Source: Flavobacteriaceae bacterium CP2B (lineage in GTDB: Bacteria; Bacteroidota; Bacteroidia; Flavobacteriales; Flavobacteriaceae). Taken from it: a stretch of 64,000 nucleotides of DNA. The notes beneath the pieces were generated by a model that worked only from the letters and a program-made list of their open reading frames with translations, did no database searches and was not told the origin of the DNA. Positions 16,916-26,089 of this stretch are shown here, piece by piece; the first letter of the stretch is position 1, and every line of letters starts with the position of its first letter. The DNA is taken from positions 1 to 64,000 of the forward strand of contig LXTR01000012.1 in NCBI GenBank assembly GCA_001683825.1. The letters are read 5' to 3'. A program made the translations under genes and the position numbers.

Positions 16916-19302
16916 TGCAATTCCAGTACCTTGCCCTGCGTGCGGAATGTGGGTTCTTTTGGTTCCACCACCTGCTGCACCTCCCCTTCAAGCACCTGGT
17001 ACTGCCCGGTTGCCGGCCCACCCGGCACCAACGTAAGGGTCCAGCCGGGGGCGTCCTGCTCCACCCGCAAGGTGGCCTTACCCTCTTTTCTTTCGAAATA
17101 GACCGATAGTTGGTTGTCCGCAACCAACACATTTTCCAGGGAAGCCCGCTCCCAGGAAGAAGGCATCCGGGGCCGGATGATTACTTCCCTGTCATAGGCC
17201 CTGGGCTGGATCCCGAAAAATTGCTGCACAATGGGGACCGCAAAGCTGTAAATGTTCCAGGCCTGGGTCATCATCCCGTAGTCCGGAGATACTTCGTACA
17301 TGCTGCCAGGCAGGGCATAGCTGAAAGACCGGCTCATCCGCTGCAGGTAATCCAGGGCCTCATCGGGCCGCCCATAGTTGTTTTCCGCCACCGCCTGGAC
17401 CCCGGTGGGTAGTGTCATCACCGCCCCGGTATAGGAAAATACCTTACTGCCTTTAAAAGAGCCTTCATCAGCCCCTGCCGAGGCATCCCTGTCGATCCCG
17501 GTGACAAACATCCCGTAGGGGTTCATAAATTTCTTCGCGCTGTCCAGTGCCTGCAGGGCTTTGGCACTGTCTGCAATCTTCATTTCCATGGGGGTGTTCA
17601 CCACCCAGTTATGGTGGACGACAAAAGGCCTTAAATCTTCTGAAGGGTGGTTGCGGATCGTTGCCGCCGTCTGCTTCAATTCATCCACCGCCCAGGGCTT
17701 TTCCAGCGTATCGGCCCTCACCATGGCATCTTCTATCAGGTGCAGTGCCTGGGCATCGGTTCCCAAAAAGTCGGCGTAAGAACCGAAGGCGGGAGACCAG
17801 AATTCAGCGTTTATTTTTGCCTTGAGCCGGTCGGCAGTTTGCCGGTATCCCAGGGCCAGGGCGGTATCCCCCAAATGTTCCGCCATCTGTGCCGCATCCG
17901 AAAAAGCCCGTTGTGTGTACGAGGCCACGTCGATCATTTCGCTGTCCAGCCCATGGATTTCCATCATCCCGAAACCATCGGGGAACAGGTTTTTGTTAAG
18001 GTCGTTTTCCTCCATCAGCCACAGCAATCCTTTTTTGATTGTGGGGAAATAGCGTCGTAGAAATGCAACATCCCCGGACCATTGGTATATTTCCCAGATC
18101 AGGGAGGCAAACTGCGGGGTTTCGTTGATGTTGCCCTTATTGAATACGACCCCGTTGGTAGACATTTCATGCAGGATACGCCCATTGCCGTTCACCTTCT
18201 CCGAGACACTGTCGAGCAAGGCGATGGTCTGATAGACTGCGTCTTTTTGACCCACGGCCATGTAGCCCTTTAAGGCATACTCACTGTCTACGCCAAACCA
18301 CCAGGGGTAGTCGGGGATACCGGCCGTAATTCCGGTTCCAATTCCTGGAACGGTCTGTACCAGCCAGTCGCAATTGTATTTAAGCCATTCGAAGGCTTGT
18401 TGCAGTTTTTGGTCTGGGATACGCAGTTTTGATTGGCTGGCAAGCCGTTCATAGCGTGTTTTTTTGGCGAGTAAATCCTGCGGCCATTGCCCCTTTAAAC
18501 GGGAAAAAGTCTCCAGGGCGGCTTCGCGCTTTTCCAGGGAACCGGCGATGGCGAAGTTCAATACCCGGCTTGCGCCTGGGGGGATTTCCAGCGTGTAGCG
18601 AAGGCTGTTGCCCAGCCCAAGGCCCTTATAGGGGGTATCAACCCCGGCATACGCTCCCGGGGGCCGGTCTGCCCCAAAGCACACAAACCAGGGGTTGCCC
18701 TGGTCTTTGACCATCCATGCACCTTCCTCCCCAAGGTATTCGGCCTCATCCCGGGAATCGATCATGCCGCTTTGGTCACCCAACCAGGTGGGACAGAGGT
18801 CTGCATATGCTGTAAACTCAAAGTCCAGTTCCCTTCCCGAGCCTGCCGTATTGGTCAGTACATATTGAACCAGCAGGCCTTCGGTACGGTCGGGTACAAA
18901 CTGCCAGCGTTCTACTTGCAACTGACGGTCGTCCAGGCTGAAAAGGTGCTTGTTGGCAAAGGGGTAATTGACAAAATTACTGGCGTTGTCGAGGGCCACG
19001 GTGTCGCTATCGATCCGGATCCGGGCGCCAAAACCATCCATAAGCTTGACAGGGTGGTTCCAGATACCGCCCATTTCCCCCGGGATATGCCACCCCAGTT
19101 CCGGGAAGCTCCCGTTTTGGTGGCCCACCAAATACACCCGGTCTCCGGCGGTAACAAAGGGAGAGTCCAGGTATTCCGCATTGCCTTCGATGTACGGGGC
19201 ATCGCCAATGAGCACCGCCATTGAGGCCCCTTTTTCCGGTCCGGAACAGCCAGGCAGGGCCAACAGCAAAAGGCTGATCATAGGGGTTTTGAAAGACGTC
19301 AT
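16900..19302 (-). CDS. Lipoprotein glycoside hydrolase, MGH1/trehalase-like (alpha/alpha)6 barrel
   Basis: About 800 residues with a lipoprotein signal (LLALPGC lipobox, cysteine near residue 19), so it is anchored at a membrane. An N-terminal beta-sandwich of about 250 residues is followed by a helical barrel with YPWWFGVDSEYALKGYMAVGQ, GRILHEMSTNGVV, WLMEENDLNKNLFPDG and later QAWNIYSFAVP. This layout fits the MGH1-like/GH63-related clan (glucosidases, mannosylglycerate hydrolases, amylo-1,6-glucosidases). The exact substrate cannot be told. The ATG at 19302 was chosen for the signal peptide. Confidence 0.8.
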   Translation of the reverse strand: MTSFKTPMISLLLLALPGCSGPEKGASMAVLIGDAPYIEGNAEYLDSPFVTAGDRVYLVGHQNGSFPELGWHIPGEMGGIWNHPVKLMDGFGARIRIDSDTVALDNASNFVNYPFANKHLFSLDDRQLQVERWQFVPDRTEGLLVQYVLTNTAGSGRELDFEFTAYADLCPTWLGDQSGMIDSRDEAEYLGEEGAWMVKDQGNPWFVCFGADRPPGAYAGVDTPYKGLGLGNSLRYTLEIPPGASRVLNFAIAGSLEKREAALETFSRLKGQWPQDLLAKKTRYERLASQSKLRIPDQKLQQAFEWLKYNCDWLVQTVPGIGTGITAGIPDYPWWFGVDSEYALKGYMAVGQKDAVYQTIALLDSVSEKVNGNGRILHEMSTNGVVFNKGNINETPQFASLIWEIYQWSGDVAFLRRYFPTIKKGLLWLMEENDLNKNLFPDGFGMMEIHGLDSEMIDVASYTQRAFSDAAQMAEHLGDTALALGYRQTADRLKAKINAEFWSPAFGSYADFLGTDAQALHLIEDAMVRADTLEKPWAVDELKQTAATIRNHPSEDLRPFVVHHNWVVNTPMEMKIADSAKALQALDSAKKFMNPYGMFVTGIDRDASAGADEGSFKGSKVFSYTGAVMTLPTGVQAVAENNYGRPDEALDYLQRMSRSFSYALPGSMYEVSPDYGMMTQAWNIYSFAVPIVQQFFGIQPRAYDREVIIRPRMPSSWERASLENVLVADNQLSVYFERKEGKATLRVEQDAPGWTLTLVPGGPATGQYQVLEGEVQQVVEPKEPTFRTQGKVLELQWEIP

Positions 19303-19398
19303 CAATAGGGAGGTTTGTTTGCCCCTAAAATACCATAAATAGTGCATATAGGAGAAACAATTACCACAGGGTACGGGAAGGTAGCTGGGGAGGGACCA

Positions 19399-19430
19399 AA
19401 AAAAAACGGCCTCAAAGTTGAGGCCGTTTT
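19399..19430 (-). terminator. Terminator of rng
   Basis: A perfect stem AAAACGGCCTCAA/TTGAGGCCGTTTT with a 2-nt spacer lies immediately after the rng stop. The A-run on the left becomes the T-run on the minus strand. Confidence 0.9.
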
Positions 19431-20984
19431 CTATTCGTTATCCAGTGGTTCACCGTCCTTGTTCAGGAAACGGTATTCCAGGTATGTATAGGCATCCCTG
19501 GGTTGTACTTTAATCCACTTCTTGTGCTCCAGGAACCATTTGGAGCGAATGGAAGGAAAACCTTTGGTGAGGTAGGCTGCGATAAAGGGGTGCGTATTGA
19601 GTACGATTCCCTTATCCTTGGCCGGCCCTTTCAGGATCCTTTCCAGGTCCACATTAATTTTTTCTATCAGGACGATCGGGGCTTCCACCTCCTGGCCGTT
19701 GCCACTAGGGTCTACCTCGGTAGTCTTGATATTTACTTCGGGTCGCACCCGTTGCCGTGTAATTTGTATGAGGCCAAACTTGCTCGGAGGCAAAATTTTA
19801 TGCTTGGCCCTGTCATCTTTCATCTCCCTTCTGAGGTGGTCAAACAGCTTTCTCCTGTGATCACCTTTTACCATGTCGATAAAATCTACAACGATTATGC
19901 CGCCCATGTCGCGAAGGCGTAATTGCCTTGCAATTTCTGTGGCGGCCAGCAGATTCACCTCAAGGGCAGTATCTTCCTGGTTCTTGGCCTTATTGGAACG
20001 GTTACCGCTATTCACGTCTATGACGTGTAAAGCTTCTGTGTGTTCAATAATCAGGTAAGCACCCTTACTCATGGATGCCGTCCTGCCAAAGGAAGTTTTG
20101 ATCTGCCTTTCGATGCCAAATTTCTCAAAAATGGGTACGTTGGATGCATACAACTTTACAATGGATTCTTTCTCGGGGGCGATTTCATGTACGTAGTCCT
20201 TGATCTGGTTGTAAAGCGTCTCGTCATCTATGTGAATCCCTGTGAAGGAGTCATTAAAGACATCCCTTAGGATGGAGGAAGCCCTGTTGACTTCCACCAG
20301 CACCTTAGATGGGGTTGGCGCTCTGTACAATTTCTTACACATTGCTGTCCATTTGTTCAGCAAGTTTTGAAGATCCTTGTCCAGTTCTGCTACTTTTTTG
20401 CCTTCTGCTACGGTCCTGATTATAACTCCAAAACCCTTTGGCTTGATACTTTTAACAAGTCGCTTCAGCCGGTCTTTTTCCTCCTTGCTCGCAATCTTCT
20501 GAGAGACCGAGACACGGTCGGAAAAAGGGACCATCACCAGATAGCGGCCTGCGATAGACAGTTCCGAACTTATCCGTGGTCCTTTGGTCGAAATGGGTTC
20601 TTTTACAATCTGAACCAATAAGGATTGATTTGCCTTGACAACATCCTTGATGCTGCCGTTCTTATCAATATCCTTTTCGAATGGAAATTTTTTGAGGGAA
20701 TAATCTCTGAGTCTTCCCGTACTTACCTGTTTGATAAATTTCAACATAGAAGCCAGTTGTGGGCCCAGGTCATGGTAATGCAGGAAGGCATCTTTTTCAT
20801 ACCCTACGTTAACAAACGCTGCATTGAGACCCGTTACGGGCTTGCGTATTTTGGCGATCAGAATATCGCCCACATTGAAGTTGTTACTGTCTTCTTCTTT
20901 GTGTAATTCTATGAGCTTTCCATCCTTTAACAAGGCAAAATCGACGGCATTGGAATTGGATCTTACGACTAATTCTCTATTCAC
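19431..20984 (-). CDS. rng: Ribonuclease E/G family endoribonuclease
   Basis: About 517 residues, Rng-sized without the long RNase E tail. An S1 domain near the N-terminus (VGDILIAKIRKPVTGLNAAFVNVGYEKDAF is its first half) is followed by the RNase H-like catalytic core with IDVNSGNRSNK and IIVVDFIDM, which carry the two metal-binding aspartates. It processes rRNA and mRNA. I prefer the GTG at 20984, matching the usual start of relatives at NRELVVRS; an ATG at 21014 would add 10 residues. Last gene of the HU-peptide-rng set. Confidence 0.9.
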   Translation of the reverse strand: MNRELVVRSNSNAVDFALLKDGKLIELHKEEDSNNFNVGDILIAKIRKPVTGLNAAFVNVGYEKDAFLHYHDLGPQLASMLKFIKQVSTGRLRDYSLKKFPFEKDIDKNGSIKDVVKANQSLLVQIVKEPISTKGPRISSELSIAGRYLVMVPFSDRVSVSQKIASKEEKDRLKRLVKSIKPKGFGVIIRTVAEGKKVAELDKDLQNLLNKWTAMCKKLYRAPTPSKVLVEVNRASSILRDVFNDSFTGIHIDDETLYNQIKDYVHEIAPEKESIVKLYASNVPIFEKFGIERQIKTSFGRTASMSKGAYLIIEHTEALHVIDVNSGNRSNKAKNQEDTALEVNLLAATEIARQLRLRDMGGIIVVDFIDMVKGDHRRKLFDHLRREMKDDRAKHKILPPSKFGLIQITRQRVRPEVNIKTTEVDPSGNGQEVEAPIVLIEKINVDLERILKGPAKDKGIVLNTHPFIAAYLTKGFPSIRSKWFLEHKKWIKVQPRDAYTYLEYRFLNKDGEPLDNE

Positions 20985-21108
20985 CTGAATCAATTTATTT
21001 TCATCCCCATGCAAATGAAGGGGACGAAAGGATTAAACAATAGTTGTTACAGGTTGTCTTAACCCGTCGAAATCCTTTTGGAATTTCTATGTCAATGAAC
21101 GTAAAAAA

Positions 21109-21137
21109 CGAAAAAGTAGTTGTTAAAACTACTTTTT
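21109..21137 (-). terminator. Terminator of the 29-residue peptide gene
   Basis: AAAAAGTAGTT and AACTACTTTTT form a hairpin that overlaps the peptide stop codon. The minus-strand end is a T-run. It separates the peptide gene from rng. Confidence 0.7.
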
Positions 21138-21218
21138 CTTATGACGGTTGGCTCTCCTGCGCTTTTTGCGCTTGTGGGTAGCCACCTTATGTCTTTTTCT
21201 TTTCTTACCGCTCGGCAT
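21129..21218 (-). CDS. 29-residue highly basic conserved peptide, likely ribosome-associated
   Basis: An open frame from ATG 21218 to TAG 21129 encodes MPSGKKRKRHKVATH and then an Arg/Lys-rich tail ending NRHKKK. About 60 percent of residues are Lys, Arg or His. I recall near-identical peptides next to HU and rng in many flavobacteria, usually unannotated because of size. Composition resembles tiny ribosomal proteins such as bL36 or Thx. A link to bL38, the extra ribosomal protein reported in the Flavobacterium johnsoniae ribosome, is a guess. Too short for most gene finders. Confidence 0.75.
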   Translation of the reverse strand: MPSGKKRKRHKVATHKRKKRRRANRHKKK

Positions 21219-21241
21219 AAAGTTCTGCTTTTAAACGATTA

Positions 21242-21532
21242 TTATTTTACTTGCACGTTGCTCTTTACCCCTTCTACAAAAACCTTTGCAGGCTTAAATG
21301 CCGGAATGTTATGGGCGGGTATTTTAATGGTAGTATTCTTAGAGATATTTCTACCGGTTTTTTCCGCTCTTGTTTTGATGATGAAACTGCCAAAACCCCT
21401 CAGGTATACATTATCTCCGTTTTCCAGAGAACTTTTAACTTCTTCCATAAAGGTTTCTACGGTTGCTTGCACATCACCTTTTTCAATTCCCAGTTTCTCT
21501 GAGATTCTCGATACGATATCCGCTTTCGTCAT
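21242..21532 (-). CDS. HU-family DNA-binding protein
   Basis: 96 residues. The whole chain matches HU/IHF: the helical N-terminus MTKADIVSRISEKLG, the ETFMEEVKSSLENGDNVYLRGFGSF signature strand, and the DNA-binding arm TGRNISKNTTIKIP with its intercalating proline. Nucleoid protein, cytosolic. It has its own -7 box and lies 24 bp upstream of the basic peptide gene, so both are probably on one message. Confidence 0.94.
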   Translation of the reverse strand: MTKADIVSRISEKLGIEKGDVQATVETFMEEVKSSLENGDNVYLRGFGSFIIKTRAEKTGRNISKNTTIKIPAHNIPAFKPAKVFVEGVKSNVQVK

Positions 21533-21569
21533 TTTTAGATTAAATTATTCTGAATGTTTTTAAGGCTTG

Positions 21570-21577
21570 CAAATATA
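21570..21577 (-). promoter_or_regulatory. -7 box of the HU gene
   Basis: Reads TATATTTG on the minus strand, an exact TAnnTTTG match, 38 bp before the HU start in A/T-rich DNA. Confidence 0.6.
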
Positions 21578-21632
21578 TAAATTTAATTCATTCTTTTAGC
21601 TCTAAGGGACTAATTTTAAGTTCTTAAACGGC

Positions 21633-21640
21633 TACCTTTG
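21633..21640 (+). promoter_or_regulatory. -7 box of mutY
   Basis: TACCTTTG, exact consensus, 18 bp before the mutY ATG and divergent from the HU promoter. Confidence 0.6.
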
Positions 21641-21657
21641 CCGCCTAGTAATCACCC

Positions 21658-22704
21658 ATGGGATTTTCTGATCAAATACTGCGATGGTACGGGGAAAACA
21701 AGCGCCCCCTACCCTGGAGGGACACCAAAGATCCCTATAAAATATGGCTTTCCGAGATCATGCTCCAACAAACACGCGTGGCCCAGGGATTGCCATATTA
21801 CCAAAAGTTCCTCGGTGAATTCCCAACGGTAAAGCACCTCTCGGGGGCCAGTGAAAAAAAAGTGTTAAAGTTATGGCAGGGGCTCGGGTACTATTCCCGC
21901 GCCAGGAATTTGCACCATACAGCGAGGAAGGTAGACCGGGAATTGGGAGGGCAATTTCCCGAAACCTATGACGGCCTTTTGGCGCTCAAGGGGGTTGGCG
22001 ATTATACGGCCAGCGCCATTGCCTCTATCTGCTTTGGCGTACCCGAGCCTGTTGTCGATGGCAATGTGTACAGGGTCTTGTCGCGATACTTTGCCGTTGA
22101 CACCCCGGTCAATAGTACAGCGGGCATACGCTATTTCAAGACATTGGCCAGGGAGGCGATGGACCCTGAGCAGCCGGGCGAATACAACCAGGCGATCATG
22201 GAATTCGGTGCCATGCAATGCGTTCCCGCCAATCCGGATTGCGCGGGTTGCCCCCTGAATAAGAGCTGCCTTGCCCATGCACAGGGCCTTGCAGGACAGC
22301 TCCCCGTAAAAATTAAAAAAACTAAGGTGCGCAAACGCTACTTTAACTACCTTGTTCCCATAGACCGGGATCAGAAAACACTGCTTCGCCAGCGAAAAGA
22401 AAGGGGTATTTGGCAACATCTGTATGAATTTCCCCTGGTTGAGTCGGAATACCGTATTAATGAGGATACCCTTAAAGGGCAAATCCCCGGGCAGTTAACA
22501 GGAATTGGCGACCCGGGACTGTATCCGGTCAATGAGGAGGAAATAGTACATAAACTGTCGCATCAACACCTGTATACCCGCTTTTGGATCCTGGAACTCC
22601 AAGACCGGTTGGACGACGGAATCGCCCTGGAAGAGCTCGAAGCCTATCCCGTGCCCGTGCTGATCGCAGAGTTTATTAAAACCCTTAAAAATTCGTATTT
22701 TTGA
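21658..22704 (+). CDS. mutY: Adenine DNA glycosylase
   Basis: 348 residues. Removes A opposite 8-oxoG. E33 in LSEIMLQQTR and the catalytic D134 in PVVDGNVYRV are present, as is the helix-hairpin-helix LKGVGDYTASAIA. The [4Fe-4S] cluster ligands are C188, C195, C198 and C204 in the standard C-x6-C-x2-C-x5-C spacing. A NUDIX-like 8-oxoG recognition domain fills the last 120 residues. It starts the mutY-ssb-gldE-gldD run known from other flavobacteria. Confidence 0.95.
   Translation: MGFSDQILRWYGENKRPLPWRDTKDPYKIWLSEIMLQQTRVAQGLPYYQKFLGEFPTVKHLSGASEKKVLKLWQGLGYYSRARNLHHTARKVDRELGGQFPETYDGLLALKGVGDYTASAIASICFGVPEPVVDGNVYRVLSRYFAVDTPVNSTAGIRYFKTLAREAMDPEQPGEYNQAIMEFGAMQCVPANPDCAGCPLNKSCLAHAQGLAGQLPVKIKKTKVRKRYFNYLVPIDRDQKTLLRQRKERGIWQHLYEFPLVESEYRINEDTLKGQIPGQLTGIGDPGLYPVNEEEIVHKLSHQHLYTRFWILELQDRLDDGIALEELEAYPVPVLIAEFIKTLKNSYF
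22696..22703 (+). promoter_or_regulatory. Internal promoter for ssb
   Basis: TATTTTTG overlaps the mutY stop codon and lies 17 bp before the ssb ATG. It would allow ssb and the gld genes to be expressed independently of mutY. Confidence 0.5.
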
Positions 22705-22719
22705 TTTAAGAAGATAATT

Positions 22720-23181
22720 ATGAGTGGAACATTGAATAAAGTGATGCTGATAGGGCATCTGGGAGATGATGTAAAAATGCATTACTTCGAAGGCGGCAAT
22801 TGTATTGGCCGCTTCCCCATTGCTACCAACGAAACCTATACCAACCGCCAGACCGGGGAAAAAGTGACCAATACGGAATGGCACAATATAGTGGTTCGGA
22901 ATAAGGCCGCGGAGGTATGTGAAAAATACTTGAAAAAGGGCGATCAGATCTATGTGGAAGGCCGCCTAAAGACCCGGCAATGGCAGGGCGAAGACGGACA
23001 GACCCGTTATACCACCGAAATCCATGTACAGGATTTTACGTTTTTGACGAGCAGGGATGGCCAGTCAGGCCAGGGACCCAATGCCATGCAGGCCCAATCG
23101 TCCCGCCCCGCCCCCGAAAGCCAGGTACCCTCACGGCCGGTGAATGAGCCGGGGGAAGAAGAGGATGATTTGCCATTTTAA
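22720..23181 (+). CDS. ssb: Single-stranded DNA-binding protein
   Basis: 153 residues. An OB fold covers about residues 1-110 (LNKVMLIGHLGDDVKM, then TEWHNIVVRNKAAE and IYVEGRLKTRQW). A disordered Gln/Pro/Ser-rich linker follows, and the acidic tip EEDDLPF docks repair and replication partners. The same DDLPF tip ends the DUF3127 protein at 43219-43593. It sits 15 bp after mutY. Confidence 0.95.
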   Translation: MSGTLNKVMLIGHLGDDVKMHYFEGGNCIGRFPIATNETYTNRQTGEKVTNTEWHNIVVRNKAAEVCEKYLKKGDQIYVEGRLKTRQWQGEDGQTRYTTEIHVQDFTFLTSRDGQSGQGPNAMQAQSSRPAPESQVPSRPVNEPGEEEDDLPF

Positions 23182-23206
23182 GGATTTCATAAATAATTCG
23201 TGACGA

Positions 23207-24541
23207 TTGGACCCTGACCCCCTTCCTTTACTACCCTTGATTACGGATTTTGGAGGTACGTTTGTACTGAAGATCCTTGTGTTGATCGTACTGCTTGGCT
23301 GCTCGGCCGTGATCTCAGGAGCCGAAGTGGCCTTCTTTGGATTGTCGGCTACCGACCTGAACGATATAGCCGAAAAGAATACTGCCCGTGGCAGCATCGT
23401 GGTAAAACTCCTGGATCGCCCCAAGAAGCTTCTGGCAACGGTGCTGATTGCCAACAACGCCATCAATATTGGTATCGTGTTGCTGTTTAACAGCATTGGC
23501 GACACCATATTCTCCGGGATTACCTACCTGTTGTTCGGGGTTATTTCGGTCCGTTTTGTCCTGGAAGTACTGGTGGCGACCTTCATGATCCTGATGTTCG
23601 GCGAGATCCTTCCAAAGATATACGCGAACCGGAACCGCATCTTTTTTTCCCATTTTATGGCTTACCCCCTGAAAGTGCTTGATGTGCTTTTTACCCCGCT
23701 CAGCGGGCCCATGCGGGCAGGCACCATCTTTCTTTACCGCAAGCTTGGGAAACAAAAATCCAACTTTAGCGTAGACCACCTTTCACAAGCGCTGGAGCTT
23801 ACCTCCGAGGGCGATACCACCAAAGAAGAACAAAAGATCCTCGAAGGGATCGTATCCTTCGGGAATACCGATACCAAACAGGTAATGCGGCCAAGGATCG
23901 ATATCTTCGCTCTGCGGGAGAAGATGAAATTCCCGGAGGTACTCGAAGAGATCAAAAAACACGGATATTCCCGGATACCGGTCTTTTCCGAAAATATGGA
24001 CAACGTATTGGGGGTGCTCTACGTAAAGGACCTGCTACCCTATATAGACCGCAAATCCTTTAATTGGATATCCCTTATACGGGAACCTTATTTTGTGCCC
24101 GAAAACAAGAAGCTGGATGACCTGCTCCTCGAGTTCCAATCGAAGAAAAACCACCTGGCAGTGGTAGTGGATGAATACGGTGGCACCTCGGGGATCGTCA
24201 CCCTGGAGGATATCATTGAAGAGATCGTAGGCGATATCAGCGATGAATTTGACGATGAAGACCTCGTATTTTCCAAACTGGACGAGCATAATTTTGTCTT
24301 TGACGGGAAGACCACTCTCAAGGATTTTTACCGCGTTGCCCGAATCGAGGAAGACGAAACCCATTTTGAAGCCCAAAAGGGGGAGTCCGAAACCATTGCC
24401 GGCTTCGTATTGGAAATAGCCGGGAGTTTTCCCAAAAGGGGAGAGAAAATACTCTTTAACGGCTATACCTTCCTCGTGGAGAGCATGGATAAAAAACGCC
24501 TGAAACAAATTAAAATCACCCTGCCACAGCATGCTTCATAA
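23207..24541 (+). CDS. gldE: Gliding motility-associated protein GldE
   Basis: 444 residues, TTG start. An N-terminal CNNM/DUF21 membrane domain with about three to four helices (to about residue 190) is followed by a CBS pair (RPRIDIFALREKM and VVVDEYGGTSGIVTLEDIIEEIVG) and a CorC/HlyC transporter-associated domain at the C-terminus. Similar to CorC-type transporters. In Flavobacterium johnsoniae GldE supports gliding and can compensate for partial GldD defects. It overlaps gldD by 11 bp, matching the known flavobacterial order. Confidence 0.92.
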   Translation: MDPDPLPLLPLITDFGGTFVLKILVLIVLLGCSAVISGAEVAFFGLSATDLNDIAEKNTARGSIVVKLLDRPKKLLATVLIANNAINIGIVLLFNSIGDTIFSGITYLLFGVISVRFVLEVLVATFMILMFGEILPKIYANRNRIFFSHFMAYPLKVLDVLFTPLSGPMRAGTIFLYRKLGKQKSNFSVDHLSQALELTSEGDTTKEEQKILEGIVSFGNTDTKQVMRPRIDIFALREKMKFPEVLEEIKKHGYSRIPVFSENMDNVLGVLYVKDLLPYIDRKSFNWISLIREPYFVPENKKLDDLLLEFQSKKNHLAVVVDEYGGTSGIVTLEDIIEEIVGDISDEFDDEDLVFSKLDEHNFVFDGKTTLKDFYRVARIEEDETHFEAQKGESETIAGFVLEIAGSFPKRGEKILFNGYTFLVESMDKKRLKQIKITLPQHAS

Positions 24542-25085
24542 AACCGCAATCCTCCTTTCCATTATTCTGTTCGCGTCAGCTTGCGGGGAAGAGGCCCTGC
24601 CCAAACCCAGGGCCATGTTACGGCTGGAATATCCCGAAAGCGGGATGGTCCCGCTCGATGAAGACTGCCCCTTTACCTTTGAATACAACGACAGGGCCAT
24701 GCTTTCAGCGGGACAGGACTGCGCGATCAACCTGAAGTACCCAACGATGAAAGGATCCATTTTCATTACCTATAAACCGGTAACGGGCAATCTGGAGAAA
24801 CTGCTCACCGACGCGCAAAAGCTTTCCTACGAACATGTGGTCAAGGCTGACGACATCATAGAACAACCCTTTGTCAACTCAGGAAGCCAGGTTTATGGAA
24901 TGTACTATGAGGTACGTGGTAACGCCGCTTCGCAGGCGCAGTTCTACGTAACCGACAGTACCAGGCATTTTGTGACGGGATCCCTGTATTTCTATGCCAG
25001 GCCGAACTACGATTCCATTTACCCGGCAGCCGTGTATTTGCAAAAGGATATGCGCAGGATCATGGAAAGCCTGCAATGGAAATAA
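24531..25085 (+). CDS. gldD: Gliding motility lipoprotein GldD
   Basis: 184 residues with a lipoprotein signal (FASAC lipobox, cysteine at about 18). The mature part has the GldD pattern: KPRAMLRLEYPES, then PFTFEYNDRA, a KYPTMKGSIFITYKPV block and a C-terminal RRIMESLQW. GldD is required for gliding and for type IX secretion in Flavobacterium johnsoniae. It overlaps gldE. Beyond the stop a hairpin CCCGTC/GACGGG (25089-25114) lacks a clear T-run. Confidence 0.92.
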   Translation: MLHKTAILLSIILFASACGEEALPKPRAMLRLEYPESGMVPLDEDCPFTFEYNDRAMLSAGQDCAINLKYPTMKGSIFITYKPVTGNLEKLLTDAQKLSYEHVVKADDIIEQPFVNSGSQVYGMYYEVRGNAASQAQFYVTDSTRHFVTGSLYFYARPNYDSIYPAAVYLQKDMRRIMESLQWK

Positions 25086-25140
25086 ACCCCCGTCCCATAC
25101 ATATGGAAGACGGGCTCCAATGAACTAACCGAAACCAATC

Positions 25141-26076
25141 ATGGACGCCAGTAGCCTCACAGATTGCCACAATCTTATCAAACCATACATCCTCAGGACC
25201 CCTGTCCTGCATTCTCCGGCCCTGGATTCCCTGACAGGGACCGAACTGTATTTTAAGTGTGAGAATTTCCAGGAAATGGGTGCCTATAAAATTCGTGGGG
25301 CCGTACATGCCTTGTTACAGCTTACAGAAGAGGAGCGGGCCGGGGGAGTGGTCACCCACTCTTCAGGGAACTTTGCCCAGGCCCTGGCCCTGGCAGGGAG
25401 CAAACTGGGCATAAAGGCGACCATTGTAATGCCTGCTACCGCCAGTGAATTCAAGAAAAGGGCCGTTCGGGAATACGGGGGCGCCATTGTGGAATGCCCG
25501 CCAACCAATGAGGCACGGGAGGCGGCCGCCACGGCTATCCAAAAGGAGACAGGGGCCACGTTCATCCATCCTTCAAACGATATGCGGGTAATCCTCGGCC
25601 AGGGGACGGCTTGTATGGAACTATTGGAGGAACAGCCCGGCCTGGACGCGATCTTTGTCCCCGTAGGCGGGGGTGGCTTGCTGGCCGGCACCGCTATGGC
25701 CGCTCATTATTTTGGCGGGGATTGCCGGGTAATCGCTGGAGAGCCTTATGAAGCTGATGACGCCTACCGATCGTTTTACAGCGGTACCTTACAGGGGAAT
25801 ACGACGACCAATACCATCGCCGATGGCCTGAAAACCATGTTGGGTGACAACAGTTTCCCCCTTATCCGGAAGTATGCCCACGCGATTGTACGGGTCACAG
25901 AGCCCGAAATTATCAAGGCGATGCGGTTGCTATGGGAGCGGTTAAAAATCACGGCAGAACCGTCCAGCGCCGTGGCGATGGCCGCGTTGATCAGCAAAAA
26001 GGACGAGTTTCAAGGCCAACGCATAGGCCTTATCATATCTGGCGGGAATGTAGACCTGGACCTGCTGCCATTTTAA
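25141..26076 (+). CDS. Threonine/serine dehydratase-like PLP enzyme
   Basis: 311 residues, fold type II PLP enzyme. The lysine is K50 in QEMGAYKIRGA, and the phosphate loop is VGGGGLLAGTA. There is no C-terminal ACT-like domain, so it resembles catabolic threonine dehydratase, serine racemase or threo-hydroxyaspartate ammonia-lyase rather than the biosynthetic IlvA. The reaction is release of ammonia from Ser/Thr to give pyruvate or 2-oxobutyrate. Monocistronic, 55 bp after gldD. Confidence 0.85.
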   Translation: MDASSLTDCHNLIKPYILRTPVLHSPALDSLTGTELYFKCENFQEMGAYKIRGAVHALLQLTEEERAGGVVTHSSGNFAQALALAGSKLGIKATIVMPATASEFKKRAVREYGGAIVECPPTNEAREAAATAIQKETGATFIHPSNDMRVILGQGTACMELLEEQPGLDAIFVPVGGGGLLAGTAMAAHYFGGDCRVIAGEPYEADDAYRSFYSGTLQGNTTTNTIADGLKTMLGDNSFPLIRKYAHAIVRVTEPEIIKAMRLLWERLKITAEPSSAVAMAALISKKDEFQGQRIGLIISGGNVDLDLLPF

Positions 26077-26089
26077 AAACACGAGCCGC

